A DNA stretch of 64,000 nucleotides from Actinacidiphila oryziradicis (GCF_005047355.1 NZ_SUMC01000040.1:1-64000); one strand, 5' to 3'; shown: positions 33,908-43,467, counted from the first letter of the stretch. Notes: generated from the letters alone by a model not told the origin. Program-made: numbers and translations.

Positions 33908-35074
33908 ATGACAGACCTGTCTGCCGTGAAGGCGGCGCTGAAGTCCCAGCGAATCGAGACCCCTTCGTGGGGCTACGGCAACTCCGGCACCCGCTTCAAG
34001 GTGTTCCGGCAGGCCGGAGTGCCGCGTGATCCGTACGAGAAGCTGGACGACGCCGCCCAGGTGCAGGCAGCGACCGGTGTGGCTCCCGTGGTGTCCCTGC
34101 ACATTCCGTGGGACCGGGTCGACGACTTCGCCGAACTCGGCACGCACGCGAAGAAGCACGGGCTGACGCTCGGGGCGATCAACTCCAACGTCTTCCAGGA
34201 CGACGACTTCAAGCTCGGCTCGGTCACCAACGCCGACCCGGCGATCCGCCGCAAGGCGCTCGACCACTTGCTGGAATGCGTCGACATCATGGACCAGACC
34301 GGTTCCCGCGACCTGAAGCTGTGGTTCTCCGACGGCACCAACTACCCCGGCCAGGACGACATCCGGGCCCGGCAGGACCGCCTCGCCGAAGCGCTGGCCG
34401 CGGTCTACGAGCGGCTCGGCGACGACCAGCGGATGCTGCTCGAATACAAGCTGTTCGAGCCGGCCTTCTACACCACCGACGTCCCCGATTGGGGCACCAG
34501 TTACGCGCACTGCCTCAAGCTCGGCCCCAAGGCGCAGGTCGTGGTCGACACCGGCCACCACGCTCCGGGCACCAATATCGAGTTCATCGTCGCGTTCCTG
34601 CTGCGGGAGAAGAAGCTCGGCGGTTTCGACTTCAACTCCCGCTTCTACGCCGACGACGACCTCATGGTGGGCTCCGCGGACCCGTTCCAGCTGTTCCGGA
34701 TCCTGCACGAGGTCGCCAAGAACAACGGGCTGGCCGCCGAGACCGGCGTCGCCTTCATGCTCGACCAGTGCCACAACATCGAAGCGAAGATCCCCGCCGT
34801 CATCCGCTCCGTGATGAACGTCCAGGAGGCCACCGCCAAGGCCCTGCTGGTCGACCTCGACGCCCTGACCGCCGGCCAGCGCTCCGGTGACGTCCTGGCA
34901 GCCAACGCCGTACTGATGGACGCCTACAACACCGACGTGCGCCCGCTGCTCGCCGAGATCCGCCAGGAGCAGGGACTCAACCCCGACCCCATGGCCGCCT
35001 ACCGGGACTCCCGGTGGCAGCAACAGATCGTGGCCGGTCGGGTCGGCGGCGAACAGGCCGGCTGGGGCGCCTGA
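33908..35074 (+). CDS. rhaI: L-rhamnose isomerase, copy 2
   Basis: The start ATG at 33908 with AGAGG upstream gives a 388-residue protein, the same length as copy 1. An in-frame ATG at 33884 overlaps the operator and is unlikely to be used. All active-site motifs match copy 1: EYKLFEPAFYTTDVPDWG, VDTGHHAPGTNIEF and FDFNSRFYADDDL. It opens the rightward catabolic operon before the aldolase/dehydrogenase fusion (118 bases) and kinase. It is likely the main catabolic isomerase. Confidence 0.94.
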   Translation: MTDLSAVKAALKSQRIETPSWGYGNSGTRFKVFRQAGVPRDPYEKLDDAAQVQAATGVAPVVSLHIPWDRVDDFAELGTHAKKHGLTLGAINSNVFQDDDFKLGSVTNADPAIRRKALDHLLECVDIMDQTGSRDLKLWFSDGTNYPGQDDIRARQDRLAEALAAVYERLGDDQRMLLEYKLFEPAFYTTDVPDWGTSYAHCLKLGPKAQVVVDTGHHAPGTNIEFIVAFLLREKKLGGFDFNSRFYADDDLMVGSADPFQLFRILHEVAKNNGLAAETGVAFMLDQCHNIEAKIPAVIRSVMNVQEATAKALLVDLDALTAGQRSGDVLAANAVLMDAYNTDVRPLLAEIRQEQGLNPDPMAAYRDSRWQQQIVAGRVGGEQAGWGA

Positions 35075-35192
35075 CCTCCGGCCGGACCGCGGGCCGTGCC
35101 ATCGGATCCCTGACCTGACGGCGGCCCGGCCCGCACTCGACCATCCGTATCCGCAGAGCCGCTGCTCACCAGGACCCGCAAAGGACACCGAC

Positions 35193-37238
35193 ATGGCCAC
35201 CGCCCCCCATCCCGTCGTCAGCGCGCTGCTCGCGCGCTCCAACCGGCTGGGCGCCGACCCGCGCAACACCAACTACGCCGGCGGCAACACCTCCGCCAAG
35301 GGCACCGCGCCCGATCCGGTCACCGGCGCCGACATCGAGCTGATGTGGGTCAAGGGATCGGGCGGCGACCTGGGCACCCTCACGGGTCCCGGCCTGGCCG
35401 TGCTGCGGCTGGACCGGCTGCGGGCGCTGACCGATGTGTACCCGGGCGTCGAGCGCGAGGACGAGATGGTCGCCGCCTTCGACTACTGCCTGCACGGCAA
35501 GGGCGGCGGCGCACCCTCCATCGACACCGCCATGCACGGCCTGGTGGACGCCCCGCACGTCGACCACCTGCACCCCGACTCGGGTATCGCGCTGGCCTGC
35601 GCGGCCGACGGCGAGGCGCTGACCAAGGAGTGCTTCGGCGACGCCGTGGTGTGGGTGCCGTGGCGGCGCCCCGGCTTCCAGCTCGGCCTGGACATCGCCG
35701 CCGTCAAGCGGGCCAACCCGCAGGCGATCGGCTGCATCCTCGGCGGCCACGGCATCACGGCGTGGGGCTCCACCGCGGACAAGTGCGAGCGCAACTCGCT
35801 GCAGATCATCCGCACCGCCGAGGCGTTCCTGGAACAGCGCGGCAAAGCCGAGCCCTTCGGCCCGCCGCTGGCCGGCTACGAGCCCCTGCCGGAGGACGAG
35901 CGCCGGGCGCGTGCCGCGCTGCTGGCTCCGCCGCTGCGGGGCATCGCCTCCAAGGACCGCCCGCAGGTGGGTCACTTCACCGACTCCCCCGAGGTGCTGG
36001 ACTTCCTGGCCCGCGCCGAGCACCCCCGGCTCGCGGCGCTCGGCACCTCCTGCCCGGACCACTTCCTGCGCACCAAGGTCCGCCCGCTCGTCCTCGACCT
36101 GCCGGCCGGCACGCCGCTGGAGGACGCCACGGCTCGGCTGCGGGTCCTGCACGAGGAGTACCGCGCCGAGTACGCCGCCTACTACGAGCGGCACGCCACC
36201 GAGGACTCCCCCGCCATGCGCGGCGCCGACCCGGCGATCATCCTCGTCCCGGGCGTCGGCATGTTCAGCTATGGCAAGGACAAGCAGACCGCCCGCGTCG
36301 CCGGCGAGTTCTACGTCAACGCGATCAACGTGATGCGCGGCGCCGAGGCGGTCTCCTCGTACCGGCCGATCCAGGAGTCGGAGAAGTTCCGGATCGAGTA
36401 CTGGGACCTGGAGGAGGCCAAGCTGCGGCGGATGCCGAAGCCCAAGCCGCTGGCCACCCGGATCGCGCTGGTCACCGGCGCCGGTTCCGGCATCGGCAAG
36501 GCCATCGCGCACCGGCTCGTCGCCGAGGGCGCCTGCGTGGTCGTCGCCGATCTCAACGCCGACAACGCCGTGGCGGTCGCCGAGGAACTGGGCGGCCCGG
36601 ACAAGGCGGTCGCGGTGGCGGTCGACGTCACCTCCGAGGAGCAGATCGCGGCGGCCTTCGCGCAGGCGTTGCTCGCCTTCGGCGGCCTGGACCTGGTGGT
36701 CAACAACGCGGGCATCTCGATCTCCAAGCCGCTACTGGAGACCACCGCCAAGGACTGGGACCTCCAGCACGACATCATGGCCCGCGGCTCGTTCCTTGTC
36801 GCGCGGGAGGCCGCCCGGGTGATGATCGAGCAGGAACTCGGCGGCGACATCGTCTACATCGCCTCCAAGAACGCGGTCTTCGCCGGCCCCAACAACATCG
36901 CGTACTCCGCCACCAAGGCCGACCAGGCGCACCAGGTGCGGTTGCTGGCCGCCGAGTTGGGCGAGCACGGTATCCGCGTCAACGGCATCAATCCCGACGG
37001 TGTGGTCCGCGGCTCCGGCATCTTCGCCGCCGGCTGGGGCGCCCAGCGCGCCGCCGTCTACGGGGTGGAGGAGGCGAAGCTCGGCGAGTTCTACGCCCAG
37101 CGCACCCTGCTCAAGCGCGAGGTGCTGCCCGAGCATGTCGCCAACGCGGTGTTCGCGCTGACCGGCGGGGACCTCACCCACACCACCGGGCTGCACATCC
37201 CGGTCGACGCGGGGGTCGCCGCGGCGTTCCTACGCTGA
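35193..37238 (+). CDS. rhaEW: Bifunctional rhamnulose-1-phosphate aldolase/lactaldehyde dehydrogenase
   Basis: The 681-residue product fuses two enzymes. Residues about 1-410 are a class II aldolase/adducin-type domain with the zinc-site motif HVDHLHPDSG near 121 and GGHGITAWGS near 188, which should split L-rhamnulose 1-phosphate into DHAP and L-lactaldehyde. Residues about 425-681 are a short-chain dehydrogenase with VTGAGSGIGKA near 427, NNAGISIS and the YSATK active-site motif near 571, which should oxidise L-lactaldehyde to L-lactate. This fusion is known from rhamnose loci of Bacillus, Chloroflexi and actinobacteria. It lies between the isomerase and kinase genes. Confidence 0.92.
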   Translation: MATAPHPVVSALLARSNRLGADPRNTNYAGGNTSAKGTAPDPVTGADIELMWVKGSGGDLGTLTGPGLAVLRLDRLRALTDVYPGVEREDEMVAAFDYCLHGKGGGAPSIDTAMHGLVDAPHVDHLHPDSGIALACAADGEALTKECFGDAVVWVPWRRPGFQLGLDIAAVKRANPQAIGCILGGHGITAWGSTADKCERNSLQIIRTAEAFLEQRGKAEPFGPPLAGYEPLPEDERRARAALLAPPLRGIASKDRPQVGHFTDSPEVLDFLARAEHPRLAALGTSCPDHFLRTKVRPLVLDLPAGTPLEDATARLRVLHEEYRAEYAAYYERHATEDSPAMRGADPAIILVPGVGMFSYGKDKQTARVAGEFYVNAINVMRGAEAVSSYRPIQESEKFRIEYWDLEEAKLRRMPKPKPLATRIALVTGAGSGIGKAIAHRLVAEGACVVVADLNADNAVAVAEELGGPDKAVAVAVDVTSEEQIAAAFAQALLAFGGLDLVVNNAGISISKPLLETTAKDWDLQHDIMARGSFLVAREAARVMIEQELGGDIVYIASKNAVFAGPNNIAYSATKADQAHQVRLLAAELGEHGIRVNGINPDGVVRGSGIFAAGWGAQRAAVYGVEEAKLGEFYAQRTLLKREVLPEHVANAVFALTGGDLTHTTGLHIPVDAGVAAAFLR

Positions 37239-37489
37239 GGCCTCCGCAAGCTCCTGCCGGGCGCTTTTCTTCGCCTTCCACGGGCGGCGCCGGGCAGGCA
37301 CCAGTCGCTCCGGGTCACGGCCCGGCCGGACATGGGGGCGGTACTTCGGCTGAACCCGAGGCACCGGGACCGGAGCGACTGCGGCCAGGGGCGGTCGCGC
37401 CGCATCCGGACCCCGATGCGACGCGACCGTTCCCGGCATACTCGTCCCACCCTCGTCGACCGCTCTGTCCGCTGACCAAGGAAAACTCC

Positions 37490-39019
37490 GTGACCACGAC
37501 CGCAACGTCCTCCGCCTTCCCGTACGCCTTCGCCGCGGCGGACCTCGGCGCGACCAGCGGCAGGGTGATCATCGGCAGGGTCGGGCGAGGCAATCTCGAC
37601 CTGACCGAACTGCACCGGTTCCCCAACACCGCGACCCGGCTGCCCACCGGGCTGCACTGGAATCTGCCCGGCCTGTACCAGGGCGTCCTCGACGGCCTGC
37701 GCGAAGCGGCCAAGGCCGGGGCGGTGGCGTCGATCGGCATCGACACCTGGGCAGTGGACTACGGACTGCTCGACGCGGACGGCGCCCTGCTGGGCCTGCC
37801 CCACCACTACCGCGACGACCGCACCCAGGACCTCGCCGAGCGGGTGCGCGACGAGGCCGGAGCCGAGTACCTCTACAGCGTCACCGGTCTGCAGCACCTG
37901 CCGTTCAACACCGTCTTCCAGCTCGCGGCGGCGCAGGACAGGGCCCAACTAGGCATCGCCAAGACGCTGTTGCTCGTGCCCGACCTGCTGGCATACTGGC
38001 TGACCGGGGCCGTCGGCGCGGAGATCACCAACGCCTCGACCACCGGCCTGCTCGATGCAGGCACCGGCACCTGGTCGCACGACATCGCGGCCTTGATCGG
38101 GCTCGACCCGCGCCTGCTGCCCCCGCTGCGGGAACCGGGTGCCTTCGCCGGCAGCCTGCTGCCGCACGTCGCCGCCTTCACCGGGCTGCCCACCACCACC
38201 CCCGTCGTCACCGTCGCCTCGCACGACACGGCGTCCGCCGTGGTCGCGGTGCCCGCCACCGAGCCGGGGTCGGCGTACATCTCCTGCGGTACGTGGTCGC
38301 TGGCCGGCCTCGAACTGGACGCGCCGGTGCTCACCGAGGAGGCCCGGGCCGCGAACTTCACCAACGAGCGCGGCATCGACGGCACCATCCGCTACCTGCG
38401 CAACATCATGGGCATGTGGCTGCTGGAGGAGTGCCGCCGCAGCTGGTCGGCGCGCGGGCTGCCCGCCGACCTGGTGCCGCTGCTGGCGGAGGCCGCCCGC
38501 GCCGAACCGTTCGCCGCCCTGATCGACCCGGACGCCCCGGAGTTCCTGGCACCGGACGACATGCCGGCCGCCATCGCCGACCACTGCGCGCGTACCGGCC
38601 AGCGGCCGCCGACGAGTCAGGGCGCGATCGTCCGCTGCATCCTGGAGAGCCTGGCGCTGGCCCACCGCCGGGTGCTGCGCCGGGCCGCGGAACTCGCCGG
38701 GCGCGATATCACCCACGTCCACCTGGTCGGCGGCGGCAGCCGCAACGATCTGCTGTGCCAGCTGACCGCCGACGCCACCGGCCTGCCGGTCGTCGCCGGG
38801 CCCACCGAGGCCACCGCGATCGGCAACATCCTGGTCCAGGCCCGCGCCCACGGGCTGGTCGGCGACCTGGCGGAGATGCGGCGGCTCGTCGCCGACACCC
38901 AGCACCTGCGCCGGTACAGTCCGCAAGGCGGCCGGCGGGCCTGGGACGCGGCCGACGCCAGGGTCGGCGGGCCGCTGTCGGACCCGGACCCGGTGCTCGA
39001 ATCCGGGTCCACCCGATGA
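37490..39019 (+). CDS. rhaB: Rhamnulokinase
   Basis: The start GTG at 37490 follows AAGGAAAACTCC, and the long open frame upstream of it is antisense-type shadow of the fusion gene. The 509-residue FGGY-family kinase phosphorylates L-rhamnulose at O-1 with ATP. Visible motifs are AADLGATSGRVIIG at the N-terminus, GIDTWAVDYGLLD, VASHDTASAVVAVP, ISCGTWSLAGLE and HLVGGGSRNDLLCQLTADAT. It completes the pathway. A perfect 8-base hairpin (38986-38993 with 39003-39010) overlaps the last codons and may end transcription. Confidence 0.93.
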   Translation: MTTTATSSAFPYAFAAADLGATSGRVIIGRVGRGNLDLTELHRFPNTATRLPTGLHWNLPGLYQGVLDGLREAAKAGAVASIGIDTWAVDYGLLDADGALLGLPHHYRDDRTQDLAERVRDEAGAEYLYSVTGLQHLPFNTVFQLAAAQDRAQLGIAKTLLLVPDLLAYWLTGAVGAEITNASTTGLLDAGTGTWSHDIAALIGLDPRLLPPLREPGAFAGSLLPHVAAFTGLPTTTPVVTVASHDTASAVVAVPATEPGSAYISCGTWSLAGLELDAPVLTEEARAANFTNERGIDGTIRYLRNIMGMWLLEECRRSWSARGLPADLVPLLAEAARAEPFAALIDPDAPEFLAPDDMPAAIADHCARTGQRPPTSQGAIVRCILESLALAHRRVLRRAAELAGRDITHVHLVGGGSRNDLLCQLTADATGLPVVAGPTEATAIGNILVQARAHGLVGDLAEMRRLVADTQHLRRYSPQGGRRAWDAADARVGGPLSDPDPVLESGSTR

Positions 39020-39449
39020 GTCCCGCATCTCCATCCCCTGCCCCACCCGAACGAACCGAGGGAGCCAGGCTGCATCTGCGGGAGAAGTTCCTCCGCGCCA
39101 AAGTCGGGATCTCGGGCGCGAACTTCCGTAGAAGTCCCCCGGCGCCGGGCCGCTCGCCGCGTCGGGGGCGGCTGCGCCCTCGGGCATGAATCGTTCTACC
39201 TCACTTGCCCAACTGCCGCCGCGCCCAGGCGAGAAGCCCCGTGCGTCGTTCAACAGCCGTGGCCTAAGGATCCGCTGACGGCGACGACAGCTCGGTGCAC
39301 GAGCATTGACGTTCACCGGCAGCCTGCCCTAGCGTCCATGAGGCGATATTGAATCCTTTCACCACCGACAGGCCCTAGCCCGGGGCGCGCCGAACCCGAC
39401 CTGCCAGCAGACCGGTTGGGCTTCGAAGTCATTCTTTGAGGGAGATCCG
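39020..39449. other. Promoter region of the GH106-type gene
   Basis: No gene is seen. It contains a half-conserved site TGAATCGTTCTA at 39187-39198 and a strong operator at 39350-39361. Confidence 0.5.
39350..39361 (+). promoter_or_regulatory. Operator TGAATCCTTTCA upstream of the GH106-type gene
   Basis: One mismatch from TGAAWCGWTTCA, at the central G. It lies 88 bases before the ATG at 39450, which places this hydrolase in the same regulon. Confidence 0.62.
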
Positions 39450-42400
39450 ATGAACGACCGCGTGTACCCGGCGACCGATGGTGCGGTCCCTCCGGAGGCC
39501 GCGCCGGGCACTGGGACCGGCAGCGGAGGCGGGGGCTTCCCGCTGTCCCGCCGACGGGTGCTGCAGATCGCCGCCGCCGCGGCGGCCGCCGGGGGTACCG
39601 CCAGCTTCTGGCAGCCCGCGTACGCCGCGGAGCCCGCCGGCCGGGGGGCCTTCTCCGCCGACCGGTTCGCCCGTCCCGCCGCCGACAGCATGCCGCTGAT
39701 CCTGTGGTTCTGGAACGGCACGGTGACCCCCGGCCTGGTCGATTCGACGCTCGCGGACATGCGCGACAAGGGCGTGACCGAGGTCCTGGTCTTCCCCTTC
39801 GACACCACGGCTCTCCAGCCCGCCTTCTTCACCGCGGCGTGGTTCGACATCATCGAGCACACGCTCCGCGAGGCCGACCGCCACCACATGCACGTGTGGC
39901 TCTTCAACGACGACTTCTTCCCCAGCGGCCGCGCGGGCGGCTTCGTGGTGAACGGCGGCACGGTCGGCGACCGGACGTACCAGCCGCGCCCCGACCTGCG
40001 GACCAAGAGCGTGCTCCGGAGCAGCACCCAGGTCACCGGCGGCACGTCCGTACCGCTGGCGGGCCGGGCGCTCAGCGTGGTGGACGGCCGGCTGATCGTG
40101 GACGCCGCCACGTACGACGGCGTCCGGGTCCTGAAGGGCGGCACCGGCTGGGGCGACTACACCGTCACGGCCACCGTCCGGGTGGACGTCGGCAGCGCCG
40201 GTCTGATGGTGTGCTGTTCCGACGCGAAGAACGGCTACCTGGCGGACCTGCGGACCGACGGCGGCATCGACATCTGGCGCCAGAACGGCGGCGGCTTCAC
40301 GCTGCTGCGGCAGGGCGGCGGCACCCCGGGGTTCGACGCCACCGCCGACCATGAGTTCAAGGTCACCAGGCAGGGCCAGAGCATCGTCCCCTCGCTGGAC
40401 GGCGCCGCGCTCGCGCCTGTCACCGACGCGACCTTCACCACGGGGACCGTCGGCGTACGCGCCACCGCGACGCAGCACTCGTCCTGGAACAGCCTGACCG
40501 TCGTCGGCGCGGACGGCGGCCAATTGTTCGCCGACACCTTCGACGACGCCTCCGCCGTCGGCGACTTCGAGACGCCCGACGACCTCGGCGAGCCGTTCGC
40601 CGCCGCGGCCCGGCCGGTCGGCGCGACCGGCGCCGTGGTCCCGCAGATGATCGACCTCACCACGACCGTGCTCGGCGACGGGATGTGGCAGGCACCGGCC
40701 GGGCAGTGGCAGGTGGACGTCTTCACCTCCCGGCTGCTCGCCGACACCGGCGGGAGCCGGCGCAACTACCTCGACCTCCTCGACGACGAGGCCGTGAGCC
40801 TGTTCATGGACACGATCCCGGGCGAATACGTCCGCAGGTTCCCGTGGGCCGTCGGCCATGTGCTGCTCGGATTCGCCGACGACGAGCCCTTCGTGGCGTC
40901 GGCGGACGCGGAGTGGGCGCAGGTGCCCTGGTCGGCGAGCCTGGCCGGCGAGGTCAGGAAGCTCGGCGGGAAGCAGGGCCTGGGCGTCGTGCTGTCCGCG
41001 GTCCACGACGACCTCGGCGAGCAGGGACGCGACCTGCGCGGCATCTTCTGGCGCGCCGTCTCCAACCGTTTCTCCGCGGCCTATTACAAGGGCGTCGGGA
41101 ACTGGATGGGCGACCACGGGCTGGAGCTGATCTCCAACCCGTTGTGGGACGAGTACGGTCCCGCCGAGCAGGTCAAGAGCACCGGCAACCTCAACACCGC
41201 CCACCAGTGGGCCCAGGTGCCGGGCACCGACCTCATCTCCAACCAGTACCAGCTCGGTTACCACCGCATCCTGCCGCGCTGGCCGGCCAGCGCCGCCCAC
41301 CAGGTCGGGCGCGACCGGGTGTACCTGGAGGCGATGGGCGCCACGGGGTGGCAGGTCACCCCGGCTTTCACCCGTGAGGTGATCGGGGCGTTCGTCGTCC
41401 GCGGCATCAACAAGGTGCTGCTGCACGCCCGTTTCTCCGACGAGAACGACATCATCTTCGCGCCGCCGTTCCAGCCGGTGAACCCGTGGTGGGACCTGTC
41501 GTCCCCGCTGAACGACTGGATCGGGCGCGTCGTGGAGGCGGCGCGGGCCACGCCCAGGGCCCGTACCGCGCTGCTCCAGCCGCAGCGCGCCGCCGAGGCG
41601 TTCCAGGACTACCCGCAACAGACCGCCATCGACGACGCGTTCATCGGCGCGGTGCACGCGCTGGAGGACAGCCAGATCGACTTCGACTTCGTCGACGAGG
41701 GCGCGCTGGTGGGCGACCCGGCGCTGATCGAACACGCGCGGCCCCGGGGCGGCGTCCTGGTCGTCGGGCATCAGGAGTACAGCATTCTGGTCCTGCCGGA
41801 GACGCCGATGCTGTCGGCCGGCGCCGTGGACACGCTCACCGACTTCGTGAACGGCGGCGGGACGCTGATCGCCGTAGGCACGCTGCCGGCGCAGGAAGCG
41901 GCGGGCGACGACGACCAGCTGGCGCGGGCGCTGGGCAAGCTCTTCTCCGGTACGGGTGGGCACACGTCCCGTGCGCACCGGGCGGCGGACGTGACGGCGG
42001 CCGCCCCGCTGGTCGTGGCGGCGGGCGGCGCCGCGGCGATCCTGTCGCCAGCCACGCCCGACATCCGCGTGCTGCGTCTGGAGCGCGACGGCGAACAGGC
42101 CTTCCTGGTCACCAACGAGCACGCCGACGTCGTCGAGGTCACCGCGACCTTCCCCGCGCTCGGCGCCCCGCAGTTCTGGGACCCGGACACCGGCAAGACC
42201 TCGGCCGCCGGGGTGTGGCGCACGGCGTCGTTCGCGGGCACGCCGGGCGCGGGTACCGCCGTTTCGCTGCGGCTGGAGTCGAAGGCGGCGGTCCTGGTCG
42301 TCTTCCGCGCCGCGCCCCGCGGTGGGTTGGCGCACGCGATCGAATCGAACGCGCCCGTAGAGCAGTTGACGGTCAAGGGGAACACCGCCACCGCCACCGT

Positions 42401-42914
42401 GCGGGTGTCCGCGAAGGGGACCACCCGGGTCGTCGCACAGGACGGCAACCGCCAGTACGCGGGCAGCCTCGCCACCACGGACGCGCTGACCGTCGTGCCG
42501 CTCGACGGAAACTGGAGCTTCCGTTTCGACACCGACGGCGCGCAGGCCAGCGACCGTCCGCTCGGCTCCTGGACCGGTCTGAACGCCTCGTACTCCGGAT
42601 CTGCCTTCTACGAGCGCCAGTTCACCCTCGATGCGAAGACGCTGTCCGGCCGCGTCTGGACCCTCGACCTCGGGGAGGTGCACGACGTCGTGGAAATCAC
42701 CGTGAACGGCGTGCAGTTGGCCTACCGGCTGTGGGCGCCGTACCGGGTCGACGTCACCGACGCGCTCCGCAAGGGCATCAACGTCGTGCGGGTCCGCGTC
42801 ACCAACACGGGCGCCAACGCGCACGGCGACGCGGAGGTGTCCGGGCTGCTCGGGCCGGTCTTCCTGCGCCCCGAACGCCTGGAACGGGTCCGGTTGTCCC
42901 CCGTGCGGCACTGA
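39450..42914 (+). CDS. Tat-exported GH106-type alpha-L-rhamnosidase
   Basis: The ATG at 39450 follows GAGGGAG. The 1154-residue product has a Tat signal (SRRRVLQIAAAAAAAGG). The catalytic part begins around residue 86 with LILWFWNGTVTPGLVDS and VWLFNDDFFPSGRAGG, as in GH106 rhamnosidases. A laminin-G-like insertion (about 229-350, GDYTVTATVRVDVGSAGLMV) probably binds carbohydrate. The barrel continues with YVRRFPWAVGHVLLGF and WDEYGPAEQVKSTGN, and a galactose-binding jelly roll closes the protein (about 1014-1137, SAFYERQFTLD, VNGVQLAYRLWAPYRVDV). GH106 enzymes remove rhamnose from complex pectin such as rhamnogalacturonan II. The assignment is by architecture, not by alignment. Confidence 0.78.
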   Translation: MNDRVYPATDGAVPPEAAPGTGTGSGGGGFPLSRRRVLQIAAAAAAAGGTASFWQPAYAAEPAGRGAFSADRFARPAADSMPLILWFWNGTVTPGLVDSTLADMRDKGVTEVLVFPFDTTALQPAFFTAAWFDIIEHTLREADRHHMHVWLFNDDFFPSGRAGGFVVNGGTVGDRTYQPRPDLRTKSVLRSSTQVTGGTSVPLAGRALSVVDGRLIVDAATYDGVRVLKGGTGWGDYTVTATVRVDVGSAGLMVCCSDAKNGYLADLRTDGGIDIWRQNGGGFTLLRQGGGTPGFDATADHEFKVTRQGQSIVPSLDGAALAPVTDATFTTGTVGVRATATQHSSWNSLTVVGADGGQLFADTFDDASAVGDFETPDDLGEPFAAAARPVGATGAVVPQMIDLTTTVLGDGMWQAPAGQWQVDVFTSRLLADTGGSRRNYLDLLDDEAVSLFMDTIPGEYVRRFPWAVGHVLLGFADDEPFVASADAEWAQVPWSASLAGEVRKLGGKQGLGVVLSAVHDDLGEQGRDLRGIFWRAVSNRFSAAYYKGVGNWMGDHGLELISNPLWDEYGPAEQVKSTGNLNTAHQWAQVPGTDLISNQYQLGYHRILPRWPASAAHQVGRDRVYLEAMGATGWQVTPAFTREVIGAFVVRGINKVLLHARFSDENDIIFAPPFQPVNPWWDLSSPLNDWIGRVVEAARATPRARTALLQPQRAAEAFQDYPQQTAIDDAFIGAVHALEDSQIDFDFVDEGALVGDPALIEHARPRGGVLVVGHQEYSILVLPETPMLSAGAVDTLTDFVNGGGTLIAVGTLPAQEAAGDDDQLARALGKLFSGTGGHTSRAHRAADVTAAAPLVVAAGGAAAILSPATPDIRVLRLERDGEQAFLVTNEHADVVEVTATFPALGAPQFWDPDTGKTSAAGVWRTASFAGTPGAGTAVSLRLESKAAVLVVFRAAPRGGLAHAIESNAPVEQLTVKGNTATATVRVSAKGTTRVVAQDGNRQYAGSLATTDALTVVPLDGNWSFRFDTDGAQASDRPLGSWTGLNASYSGSAFYERQFTLDAKTLSGRVWTLDLGEVHDVVEITVNGVQLAYRLWAPYRVDVTDALRKGINVVRVRVTNTGANAHGDAEVSGLLGPVFLRPERLERVRLSPVRH

Positions 42915-42930
42915 ACCCGCAGCCGTGACC

Positions 42931-42970
42931 CCGGCTCGGGGCACGCGGATGTCGCCGTGCCCCGAGCCGG
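42931..42970 (+). terminator. Strong hairpin terminator after the GH106-type gene
   Basis: A perfect 15-base stem (42931-42945 with 42956-42970) encloses a 10-base loop, 16 bases after the stop. It closes the rhamnose locus. Confidence 0.88.
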
Positions 42971-43152
42971 GCTTCGAGATGCGGGCGAAGGTCCGTCCGA
43001 AACATGAGGCAGCAGTGTCAGGACGCCCCCGCCCACCGGACCGCGCCCCCGTCCGCGCCCGTCGCCCTGACCCGTAGATTGTGCGGCCCCTGGCCCGGCC
43101 GGGACAGCCGCACGGCGATGACGAAGTGCGCGGCGGCGATACCCTCTTGGGC

Positions 43153-43290
43153 ATGGATCGAGATCGCGAGGACGAGACCGGGCCGCAGGCGCCTGATCCC
43201 GATCCGGACGCGCGGCGCGAACCCAGTACCCATCAGTTACGGCTGTTCCTGGTCCTCGCGGAGGAACCGCACTTCGGGCGGCCGCCTACT
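43153..43290 (+). pseudogene. LysR-family regulator N-terminal scrap
   Basis: An ATG at 43153 opens MDRDREDETGPQAP and leads to THQLRLFLVLAEEPHFGR, the first helix of a LysR-type winged helix. The sequence then loses the family pattern, so only the beginning is left. It marks the boundary between the rhamnose locus and the mobile region. Confidence 0.6.
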
Positions 43291-43427
43291 GGCTTGCCAG
43301 ACCAGCCGGAGTACGCCATGGGGCCCTTCACACGTTGAAGCGGATCATCGACGACTCCGCTATGGTCTGCGTCCATCGCCCGTTGCGGACAGGATCCAGC
43401 GTGATCCAAACGGGGCCGACCGGCCGC

Positions 43428-43457
43428 CGGTGCCCGGCTGTAACCAGCCCGGCACCG
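43428..43457 (-). terminator. Hairpin after the tyrosine recombinase
   Basis: A 13-base stem with one mismatch (43428-43440 with 43445-43457) and a four-base loop lies 11 bases beyond the recombinase stop on the minus strand. Confidence 0.6.
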
Positions 43458-43467
43458 TCCCTACCGG

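Noticed and set aside
35345..37489. The 715 codons in frame upstream of the rhamnulokinase GTG
   Set aside because: This part overlaps the aldolase/dehydrogenase gene in another frame and is low-complexity. The kinase motif set begins right after the GTG at 37490.
39429..43154. A 1241-codon minus-strand open frame opposite the GH106-type gene
   Set aside because: It runs through a strong terminator and has low-complexity composition. The plus-strand gene has a Tat signal and family motifs.
43291..43467. A possible tRNA or attachment site next to the tyrosine recombinase
   Set aside because: No cloverleaf or TTCGA-type arm could be found, and no direct repeat of the region was seen elsewhere in the window.
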